Positions 1 through 5,483 of a DNA stretch of 5,483 bases are shown here, piece by piece. Location of the stretch: the NCBI GenBank assembly GCA_945861175.1, contig CAMATR010000156.1, forward strand, positions 1 to 5,483. The letters run 5' to 3'. The translations under genes and the position numbers were made by a program. The notes beneath the pieces were generated by a model, which did no database searches, was not told the origin of the DNA, and saw nothing but the letters and a program-made list of their open reading frames with translations. Within the stretch, counting starts at the first letter, position 1; each line of letters opens with the position of its first letter. Source of the stretch: Chitinophaga pinensis. GTDB taxonomy: Bacteria > Bacteroidota > Bacteroidia > Flavobacteriales_D > Crocinitomicaceae.

Positions 1-430
1 CGAAATCAATATCATTTACATCAATAGATGCACGCTGAATTGTTTCTAAAATTTGGCCACAAAAGAATTTATTACCACGGAAAGTTTGATCAACAGCATT
101 AATTATTTCAGCTAGATCGCAATCCTTTTTTACATAGCTTGTAACTCCAGATCGCAAAGCATCAACAAGCGTCTGTGCAGACTGTTCAGGAGTAATAGCA
201 ATGAAACGCAGTTCTTTGTTCCTTGAAAGAGCTTTTGGAATAACATCTATATCAAATCCGAAGGCTGTATAATCGATTAAAACGACAGAAGATGGGAAGC
301 TTTTTATTAAATCTAAAAGTTCACTGCTATCGCGAGCCTCCCCTATAATCTTATAGCCACCATGAGAATTTAGGATTGTACGTAAACCAACTCTGACTAG
401 CTCATTGCTATCTGCTAAAATGATATTCAC
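1..430 (-). CDS. NarL/FixJ-type response regulator, receiver domain (partial, C-terminus beyond window)
   Basis: This is the N-terminal 143 codons of a two-component response regulator; the frame stays open to the window edge. The start is GTG at 430-428. No in-frame ATG was seen in the region upstream, and the first residues (MNIILADSNELVRVGLRTIL) match where receiver domains normally begin. Visible receiver landmarks are Asp7, the probable phospho-acceptor Asp53 at the end of a hydrophobic strand (VVLID), Thr80 (switch Thr/Ser position) and Lys102 in a SYVKKD segment matching the family's conserved Lys. The spacing resembles NarL/FixJ proteins, so a LuxR-type helix-turn-helix is expected after about residue 150, outside the window; that part is inferred. 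Oddities: the second acidic-pocket residue is Ser8, and the usual MP and G after the phospho-Asp are replaced (Ala56, Phe57, Ile61). No partner kinase is in the window. The gene follows glnN on the same strand, separated by a terminator, so it is probably transcribed independently. Confidence 0.85.
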   Translation of the reverse strand, partial: MNIILADSNELVRVGLRTILNSHGGYKIIGEARDSSELLDLIKSFPSSVVLIDYTAFGFDIDVIPKALSRNKELRFIAITPEQSAQTLVDALRSGVTSYVKKDCDLAEIINAVDQTFRGNKFFCGQILETIQRASIDVNDIDF

Positions 431-451
431 CTTATTTAGAATAAATTTAAA

Positions 452-459
452 CAAAGATA
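452..459 (-). promoter_or_regulatory. possible -7 element for the response regulator gene
   Basis: On the minus strand this reads TATCTTTG, an exact match to the Bacteroidota -7 consensus TANNTTTG. It lies about 20 bases before the GTG start and downstream of the glnN terminator, a sensible place for a promoter. No TTG is found at the usual 17-23 base spacing upstream; the nearest lie about 7 and 42 bases away. In such AT-rich DNA the match could be chance. Confidence 0.3.
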
Positions 460-523
460 GAAAAATCAAAAGTTTTTTGTGCTTCGAGGTTTAATACTTT
501 TCAACTTATTAATTCTTGAAAAC

Positions 524-548
524 AAAAAAAGCCTAAAAAATCTAGGCT
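524..548 (-). terminator. intrinsic terminator of glnN
   Basis: On the minus strand, about 20 bases after the glnN stop codon, the sequence reads AGCCTA, a 7-base loop, TAGGCT, then a run of T. The perfect 6-bp stem spans 543-548 and 530-535, and the T tract runs from 530 down to 524. This is a standard Rho-independent terminator for leftward transcription. It marks the end of the glnN unit and separates it from the response regulator gene. There is no T tract on the other side, so it should act in one direction only. Confidence 0.88.
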
Positions 549-569
549 AATCATACTCTTACTATTTTC

Positions 570-2756
570 TTACCGAGTGAAAAGCATCTCACGGAATTTA
601 GGTATTGGCCATAATTCATCATCTACCAACATTTCTAATTTATCTGCATGGTATCGAATTTCTTCAAAATGGATCCGAACCTTATCGCAATATGCAAATG
701 CTTTTTCTTCAGCATGCACAAGTTTATTTGCAGCTTTTCGTTCCATTAACATTGCATCAGCAGTTGCTTTCATCTTGTTAAGATGAATCGAAATACGCTG
801 AATTAATTCGATTTGAATATTTGCAGCTTCTTTCCCAGCTTTGCTTCCGAGCACATCAATTAAACCTTGAACATTTTTGATTAGTGTATTTTGGTATTCT
901 ACAACTGCAGGAATAATCATAGAGTTGACAACATCACCCATAATGCGGGCTTCAATCTGCAGTTTAAGAATATAGTTTTCGAACTCAATTTCTTTCCTTG
1001 CCTCTAGCTCACGTGCTGTCAAAACATTCATTTCAGCGAACAGCTTGACAACTTTCTTATCGCCCCACACTTGCAATGCTCTTGGTGTATCCTTCAAGTT
1101 TTTTAATCCACGTTTTTCTGCATCCTTCACCCACTCTTCTCCATAACCATTTCCTTCAAAACGAATCTTTTTTGATTCTTTAATCAATTTTTGAAGTTCC
1201 TTAAGAATGGCTTCATCTTTCGCTTCACCTGCACTCATACGTGCATCAACTGATTTCTTGAAATCTTTTAGCTGCTTCGCCATAATCGTATTCAACACAA
1301 TCATAGCAGATGCACAATTAGCAGAAGATCCAACCGCTCTGAATTCGAACTTGTTTCCGGTGAATGCAAATGGTGAGGTTCTATTTCTATCAGTATTGTC
1401 CAACATAATTTGTGGAATTTTACCGATGTTCAATTTTAATTCTGTTTTATCTTCTGGCGTCATTTTCCCGGCCTTCACATTCTTTTCAATGTCATCTAAC
1501 AAACGTGATAATTGTGAACCTATAAATGCGGAAATAATTGCCGGCGGTGCTTCGTTTGCTCCCAAACGGTGATCATTACCGGCAGAAGCTATACACGCAC
1601 GCAACACATCATCATAATCGTGAATGGCTTTGATTGTATTTACAAAGAAAGTAAGAAACTGTAAGTTCGATTTTGGATTTTTCCCAGGAGCCAAAAGGTT
1701 TACACCAGTATCCGTGCTCAAAGACCAATTATTGTGTTTTCCTGATCCATTTACTCCAGAGAATGGCTTTTCATGCAATAAAACTCTGTAATCATGCTTT
1801 CTAGCTACTTTTTCCATCACATCCATCAATAATAAATTGTGATCATTGGCTAAGTTGCACTCCTCAAATATAGGAGCGCACTCAAATTGATTTGGGGCCA
1901 CCTCATTATGACGAGTAGTAACAGGAATGCCTAATTTAAGAGACTCAGTTTCAAATTCACGCATGAATGCATTCACTCTTTCAGGGATAGAGCCGAAATA
2001 ATGATCTTCCAATTGCTGTCCTTTAGCTGGTGCGTGTCCAAAAAGAGCGCGACCTGTCATCATCAAATCCGGACGTGCATTAAATAGAGCTTGATCTATT
2101 AAAAAGTATTCTTGCTCCCATCCAAGGGTAGCATTAACCTTCGTTACGTTCTTATCAAAATATTGACAAACTTCCGCTGCTGCTTGATCTATTGCGTGCA
2201 AAGCTTTCAAAAGCGGCATTTTATAATCGAGAGACTCTCCTGTATATGAAATAAAAATCGTTGGGATACATAATGTTTTTCCAATCACAAAGGCAGGGGA
2301 AGATGGATCCCAAGCAGTATAACCACGTGCTTCAAATGTGTTGCGAATTCCACCATTTGGAAAGGAAGATGCATCAGGCTCTTGCTGCACCAATAAATCC
2401 CCGTCGAAACGCTCAATCGCTTTACCAGGACCAACTGGCTTAAAGAATGCATCGTGTTTCTCCGCTGTGCTACCTGTCAATGGCTGAAACCAGTGAGTAT
2501 AGTGTGTTGCGCCTTTTGTAAGCGCCCAATCTTTCATTGCTGAAGCAACTTGATCTGCCATTTTACGATCTAGACGTGTCCCATTCTGAATGGATTCCAT
2601 CATTGACTTAAAGGCGTCAGAGGGAAGGTATTCTCGCATTACTTCTGAATGAAAAACATTGAGACCGTACAATTCGGAAATTTTACCGTCAAAATCAATG
2701 TGTTTTGGAGTGCGATTCAAAACATCTTGATACGCTTTTTGTCTAATGGCAGCCAT
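570..2756 (-). CDS. glnN: Type III glutamine synthetase
   Basis: A cytoplasmic enzyme making glutamine from glutamate, ammonia and ATP, the entry step of ammonium assimilation. The length of 728 residues fits the GSIII family (about 700-730) and far exceeds type I or II enzymes (about 350-470). GSIII hallmarks are visible in order: HWFQP (88-92); NGGIRNTFEARGYTAWD (134-150); the metal-site motif GWEQEYFLID (212-221, Glu214 and Glu216); HNEVAPNQFE (283-292); HEKPFSGVNGSGKHNNWS (328-345); AGNDHRLGANEAPPAI (392-407), part of the ATP/glutamate site; and DRNRTSPFAF then FRAVGSSANCA (456-482). A long charged, helical C-terminal region (about 500-728) is typical of the family. The ATG start is supported by family-like N-terminal sequence and a promoter 18 bases upstream. 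No GlnB/GlnK or adenylyltransferase gene lies nearby; type III enzymes are not known to use type I adenylylation control. The frame is intact with no sign of damage. It appears to be a single-gene unit with its own terminator. Confidence 0.97.
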   Translation of the reverse strand: MAAIRQKAYQDVLNRTPKHIDFDGKISELYGLNVFHSEVMREYLPSDAFKSMMESIQNGTRLDRKMADQVASAMKDWALTKGATHYTHWFQPLTGSTAEKHDAFFKPVGPGKAIERFDGDLLVQQEPDASSFPNGGIRNTFEARGYTAWDPSSPAFVIGKTLCIPTIFISYTGESLDYKMPLLKALHAIDQAAAEVCQYFDKNVTKVNATLGWEQEYFLIDQALFNARPDLMMTGRALFGHAPAKGQQLEDHYFGSIPERVNAFMREFETESLKLGIPVTTRHNEVAPNQFECAPIFEECNLANDHNLLLMDVMEKVARKHDYRVLLHEKPFSGVNGSGKHNNWSLSTDTGVNLLAPGKNPKSNLQFLTFFVNTIKAIHDYDDVLRACIASAGNDHRLGANEAPPAIISAFIGSQLSRLLDDIEKNVKAGKMTPEDKTELKLNIGKIPQIMLDNTDRNRTSPFAFTGNKFEFRAVGSSANCASAMIVLNTIMAKQLKDFKKSVDARMSAGEAKDEAILKELQKLIKESKKIRFEGNGYGEEWVKDAEKRGLKNLKDTPRALQVWGDKKVVKLFAEMNVLTARELEARKEIEFENYILKLQIEARIMGDVVNSMIIPAVVEYQNTLIKNVQGLIDVLGSKAGKEAANIQIELIQRISIHLNKMKATADAMLMERKAANKLVHAEEKAFAYCDKVRIHFEEIRYHADKLEMLVDDELWPIPKFREMLFTR

Positions 2757-2773
2757 AAATTTAAAATTTTAGG

Positions 2774-2802
2774 CAAAAATAATCGATTTTAAGGGGTCCA
2801 AA
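2774..2802 (-). promoter_or_regulatory. Bacteroidota-type promoter of glnN
   Basis: On the minus strand TTTG (2802-2799) is followed after 17 bases by TATTTTTG (2781-2774). This is an exact match to the Bacteroidota primary sigma factor pattern, TTTG/TTG at -33 and TANNTTTG at -7, with acceptable spacing. The start of transcription would fall near 2767-2770, giving a leader of only about 10-15 bases before the glnN ATG at 2756. The leader is AT-rich with no Shine-Dalgarno site, as usual in this phylum. The 17-base spacer contains a GGACCCC segment. Confidence 0.7.
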
Positions 2803-2828
2803 CTAAAAAATTTGATGTTTTTTTCAAC

Positions 2829-2850
2829 ATACCCCCCTATAAAAAGGTAT
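2829..2850. promoter_or_regulatory. short inverted repeat with C6 run upstream of the glnN promoter
   Basis: ATACC (2829-2833) and GGTAT (2846-2850) form a 5-bp inverted repeat around a 12-base spacer holding the rest of a C6 run (2832-2837). It lies about 27 bases upstream of the -33 element of glnN, where activators commonly bind. The G/C run stands out in an otherwise AT-rich gap. A second, opposite G-run (GGGGT, 2793-2797) sits inside the promoter spacer. A regulator binding site is a guess from position and composition; no known motif is claimed. Confidence 0.25.
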
Positions 2851-3011
2851 TATCTTTATAAATTTTACATTTATTACAAGATAAATACTTAGAATCGATA
2901 GAAATAAAACAATTTTCAAAAAAAAAAACTAAAAAAGACATCATTACGAATACCTTGACAATTGCTATTTAATATTTTTTGAGGAATAGTTCGCCTTTCT
3001 AATTGCTTATA

Positions 3012-4259
3012 TCAATGTGTATTTTCGGCAATGTCGAAAATCAATTCTGAATAATTTTCATCTGAAAAATAAATGTTCGCTATTTCGATAAGTTCATTTT
3101 CCGTTAACTTATCGATACCTTGATATATTTCTTGAATCGTATCAATCTGATTAAACAATAGCAAGGATTTACCCAAACCGAGCATAAGTCCTGAATTACT
3201 ATCCATTCCCAATGCGAGGTGCCCTTTTAATTGTTCTTTGGCTCTATTCAATTGTAAAACTCCCAATTTCTTTGTTCGCAATAATTTGAGTTCTTTACGA
3301 ATAAGTGATAAGGATTTATCAATGTATTTTGGATCAGTGCCTAAATATACACTCCAAAAACCGGTATCCACATAGGGAGTATAATTCGCCTCTACATTGT
3401 ATGAGTAGCCATATTTTTCGCGAATAGAGAGTGTTAATCGAGAATTCAGGGCAGGCCCGCCCAATATATTAGTTAGTAAAGTCATCCCTCTTCGTGCCTC
3501 TTCCTTATAACTAGGAGCCAACCCTCCCACAATCGCATGCACTTGATAATTGGCTTCTTTGGAACGAATATGAAAGGTCTTTCGAGGTACAAATTTTTCA
3601 ATTAATGGGATGTGCTCTCCTGTTGGACAATTGCCAAAATCCTCTTCAAGAATTTTCTCCAATTTACCTTGAGATAAATCACCCACGAATGAGATAACCA
3701 TATTGTCTGAAGTAAAGAAACGCTTGACGTAGTCCATCAAATCTTCACGTTTAAAGCTCTGTACTCTGTCTTTTGTGCCTAATATGTTATTCCCTAAAGT
3801 ATGTCCATCAAATAAATAGGATTCGAAATCATCGAAAATTTTATCAGAAGGGCTATCCAAATAGGAATTTATTTCATCGAGAATGATTTCTTTTTCCTTA
3901 GTAATTTCCTTTATCGGAAAATTAGAGTTTAATATTATATCTGCTAAAAGCTCAGATGCACGGGCGATATGTTCTTTTGTGAAAGATGCATAAACACATA
4001 TTTCTTCTTTGGCAGTATAGGCATTTAACTCACCCCCAACAGAATCTAAACGTGATAAAATATGAAATGCTTTTCTTTTACTTGTGCCTTTAAAGATAGA
4101 GTGTTCTAAAAAATGAGCCAATCCATCCTCCCCATCCTTTTCAAAACGTGATCCAGACAGAACGGTAACCCCAAGATGAGCAACTTGAGCTGGTGAATGC
4201 AGATAAACTACACGTAGCCCATTTGACAACTGAAATAATTGGGGTTGAATTTCGTACAT
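3012..4259 (-). CDS. M16 family zinc metallopeptidase (insulinase/processing-peptidase-like)
   Basis: A 415-residue single-chain M16 peptidase. The inverted zinc motif HxxEH is intact as HFLEH (His49, Glu52, His53), and the third ligand fits Glu129 in KEKEIILDEI, 76 residues after His53, the usual family distance; Glu122 is the second conserved acid there. The C-terminal half has the family's substrate-binding Arg/Tyr pair in IREKYGYSY (Arg280, Tyr287), after GGPALNSRLTLSIRE. Active-site and C-terminal domains in one chain of about 400 residues is the arrangement of small bacterial M16B enzymes, which typically work as dimers; that is inference here. No signal peptide or membrane segment is visible, so a cytoplasmic site is likely. 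The ATG lies 3 bp after the pdxH stop, so the two are almost certainly co-transcribed and perhaps translationally coupled. Substrates cannot be read from sequence; M16 enzymes usually degrade peptides or clip presequences. Confidence 0.93.
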   Translation of the reverse strand: MYEIQPQLFQLSNGLRVVYLHSPAQVAHLGVTVLSGSRFEKDGEDGLAHFLEHSIFKGTSKRKAFHILSRLDSVGGELNAYTAKEEICVYASFTKEHIARASELLADIILNSNFPIKEITKEKEIILDEINSYLDSPSDKIFDDFESYLFDGHTLGNNILGTKDRVQSFKREDLMDYVKRFFTSDNMVISFVGDLSQGKLEKILEEDFGNCPTGEHIPLIEKFVPRKTFHIRSKEANYQVHAIVGGLAPSYKEEARRGMTLLTNILGGPALNSRLTLSIREKYGYSYNVEANYTPYVDTGFWSVYLGTDPKYIDKSLSLIRKELKLLRTKKLGVLQLNRAKEQLKGHLALGMDSNSGLMLGLGKSLLLFNQIDTIQEIYQGIDKLTENELIEIANIYFSDENYSELIFDIAENTH

Positions 4260-4262
4260 GAT

Positions 4263-4904
4263 CTATGGATTCTTTCTATATGCTTTCCATTCGTTTCCGT
4301 ACCACTCAAAAATGATCCGATCATGTAAACGGGATGGTCTTCCTTGCCAAAACTCGATGAGCAGGGGTGTTAACTCATAACCACCCCAGTGAGGTGGTCT
4401 GGGAACTCCCCGCGGGAATTTTTTGGCATATTTCTCAACATTCTTTTCAAGATCCGACCGGTCATTCAAAAACTCTGACTGGCTAGAAGCCCATGCACCA
4501 ATCTGACTGCCTCTAGGGCGCGATTTGAAATAATCATTACTTATCTCTTCCGAAACTTTTTCAACAATACCTTCAATACGAACTTGGCGTTGCAAACCTG
4601 GCCAAAAAAAAAGCATTCCAGCTTTCGGATTTAAGTGAAGTTCTTTTCCTTTCTGACTTTTATAATTGGTGTAAAAGATAAATTTTTTATCAAGCAATTC
4701 TTTTAAATAAAGAATACGTGAACTAGGGAAATTATTTAATCCAGCTGTCGATAATACAAAAGCATTTGGTTCGGGCTGAGAAATAAAAGCATCCGAGTAC
4801 CATTTCGTAAACAAATCAAATGGCTCATTACCGAAATAACCTTCCAAATTTCCTTTATCGAATTCCCGATGGTCATTTCGCATTTGCTCAATAAAATCCT
4901 CCAT
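4263..4904 (-). CDS. pdxH: Pyridoxamine 5'-phosphate oxidase
   Basis: An FMN-dependent oxidase converting pyridoxine 5'-phosphate or pyridoxamine 5'-phosphate to pyridoxal 5'-phosphate with oxygen as acceptor; the last step of one B6 route and of B6 salvage. The 213 residues match the family (E. coli PdxH 218), and residues aligned by eye to E. coli are retained. These are FMN-site Arg63, Lys85 (SQKGKE) and Gln106 (RQVRIEG), and substrate/PLP-site Lys68, Tyr125, Arg129 and Ser133 (DYFKSRPRGSQIGAW), then Arg192 and His194 (RPSRLHDR). The conserved WGGYEL and EFWQG segments are present, and the chain ends WKAYRKNP much like E. coli. The ATG lies 6 bp after the DUF4494 stop and the stop codon 3 bp before the M16 start, the middle position of a tight operon. 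The active site looks complete, so activity is expected. Confidence 0.97.
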   Translation of the reverse strand: MEDFIEQMRNDHREFDKGNLEGYFGNEPFDLFTKWYSDAFISQPEPNAFVLSTAGLNNFPSSRILYLKELLDKKFIFYTNYKSQKGKELHLNPKAGMLFFWPGLQRQVRIEGIVEKVSEEISNDYFKSRPRGSQIGAWASSQSEFLNDRSDLEKNVEKYAKKFPRGVPRPPHWGGYELTPLLIEFWQGRPSRLHDRIIFEWYGNEWKAYRKNP

Positions 4905-4910
4905 TCTCTT

Positions 4911-5483
4911 TTATTCCTCTGTGTAATCCTCTTCTAATTCACTATTGCCCATTACCTCATCGCTTTCCTCATCTTCGAAATCTGAACCTGGTGCTGAAAA
5001 GACTTTGCTTTTAGTTGGTTTTTCTTCCTCGAATTCAGGAAGAGATTTCCTTTCAATTTCTTTGTCTAAATTTTCAATGTAAGGGAAAATTTCAACAATA
5101 GGCGAAACAATTATTGAGGGAATCTGAAAGTCAACCATTAAAGTGGATAAACTTTCCTTGATTCGATCGTATGCATCTTTCACAGAATGTGCTGAAACCA
5201 AAAAGTTCTGAGAAACCTTTTTCTTTTTCTCTTCACCTTCACCTTCGGCATCATATGATATCTTGACCTTGTACCAAACATCAGCATCTTCATATGCGAA
5301 AATATCGTGCAATTCAGTTCGGGTAATACCCATGACATTAAATTCACCTCTAATGATTGAACCCAATTCTTCATAAATTCTTGCCTCTGCATCCGTGAAT
5401 GTCATAGCTGCTAAAAGATAAGGCTCAGAAACACGCTTGAACGTACCGTTTTCAAGCTGTTTAGTGTATTTTACTTTTACTGT
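4911..5483 (-). CDS. DUF4494 family protein (partial, N-terminus beyond window)
   Basis: The frame is open to the window edge, giving 190 visible residues. An internal ATG at 5405-5403 is probably not the start, because the 26 codons upstream (from TVKVKYTKQLENGTFKRVSE) carry sequence typical of the DUF4494 N-terminus, which normally starts a few residues earlier. The family is known to me from Bacteroidota and has no established function. Two similar halves are visible: residues 2-62 and 73-133 of the fragment each run from a VK strand and charged loop through a (K/R)VS...L..A segment and a D-A-helix to an (E/D)IF end. After a PYIENLD segment comes a low-complexity acidic tail (about 150-190, rich in Glu and Asp) that looks disordered. 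No signal peptide, membrane segment or metal motif is seen. It lies 6 bp before pdxH and is probably first or upstream in that operon. Recognition rests on memory of the family pattern. Confidence 0.82.
   Translation of the reverse strand, partial: TVKVKYTKQLENGTFKRVSEPYLLAAMTFTDAEARIYEELGSIIRGEFNVMGITRTELHDIFAYEDADVWYKVKISYDAEGEGEEKKKKVSQNFLVSAHSVKDAYDRIKESLSTLMVDFQIPSIIVSPIVEIFPYIENLDKEIERKSLPEFEEEKPTKSKVFSAPGSDFEDEESDEVMGNSELEEDYTEE

Larger units (their letters stand above)
2757..3011. other. intergenic region between the M16 peptidase and glnN
   Basis: This 255-bp AT-rich gap separates the end of the three-gene unit from glnN. It holds the glnN promoter and the G/C-rich dyad described separately, and an A11 run at 2918-2928 (T11 on the transcribed strand). 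No convincing hairpin precedes that T run, so I do not call a terminator for the M16 unit, although its transcript presumably ends here. A short direct repeat, CCTT-N3-AATTGCT, occurs at 2953-2966 and 2994-3007. I found no coding frame and no recognisable structured RNA. Confidence 0.6.

Noticed and set aside
577..786. Plus-strand open frame of 69 codons opposite the end of glnN
   Set aside because: It lies wholly within the antisense of a well-supported gene, has no recognisable family features, and its sequence is explained by glnN codons.
1207..1572. Plus-strand open frame of 121 codons inside glnN
   Set aside because: Antisense shadow of conserved GSIII coding sequence; no promoter or domain was recognised.
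2261..2443. Plus-strand open frame of 60 codons inside glnN
   Set aside because: Antisense shadow of the conserved NGGIRNTFEARG region; no independent support.
2918..2940. T-rich tract (T11 on the minus strand) as terminator of the M16 operon
   Set aside because: No hairpin with more than about 3 bp was found just before it. It may still aid termination, but it cannot be called from sequence.
2955..2981. Possible plus-strand promoter (TTGACA followed by AATATTTTTTG)
   Set aside because: The -7 match to TANNTTTG is off by one base, and no plus-strand gene follows.
5180..5392. Minus-strand frame of 70 codons overlapping the DUF4494 gene
   Set aside because: It is a +1/-1 frame shadow of the DUF4494 reading frame, whose family-like sequence runs through the same bases.
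5403..5405. ATG as start codon of the DUF4494 protein
   Set aside because: The frame continues upstream without a stop to the window edge with family-typical residues, which also complete the first internal repeat. This ATG is more likely an internal Met.

Overview
The window looks like chromosomal DNA from a member of the Bacteroidota, most likely a Cytophagales-type bacterium. Four observations support this: the DNA is AT-rich; a full-length type III glutamine synthetase is present; a DUF4494 protein is present, a family I know from Bacteroidota; and the upstream regions lack Shine-Dalgarno sites and carry TANNTTTG-type -7 elements. The genus is inference. All five genes lie on the minus strand, so the sequence reads biologically from high to low coordinates.

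Reading in the direction of transcription: (1) 5483-4263 holds a DUF4494 gene whose start lies outside the window, followed after 6 bp by pdxH (pyridoxamine 5'-phosphate oxidase). (2) After a further 3 bp comes a 415-residue M16 zinc peptidase (4259-3012). These three genes are almost certainly one transcription unit, with its promoter outside the window. (3) A 255-bp AT-rich gap (2757-3011) holds a good Bacteroidota-type promoter just upstream of the next gene. (4) The type III glutamine synthetase glnN (2756-570) is probably a single-gene unit ending in a clear intrinsic terminator at 524-548. (5) A short gap with a weak promoter candidate leads to the first 143 codons of a NarL/FixJ-type response regulator (430-1), whose C-terminal part is cut off by the window edge.

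In function, the window combines nitrogen assimilation (GSIII makes glutamine from glutamate and ammonia), cofactor supply (PdxH makes pyridoxal phosphate, used by transaminases among others), proteolysis (M16) and signalling (response regulator). No dedicated pathway joins them all, and the region reads mostly as ordinary core genome. The points most worth a second look are an internal duplication in the DUF4494 protein, a degenerate receiver domain in the response regulator, and a G/C-rich dyad upstream of the glnN promoter. I see no mobile element, CRISPR array, tRNA or rRNA.
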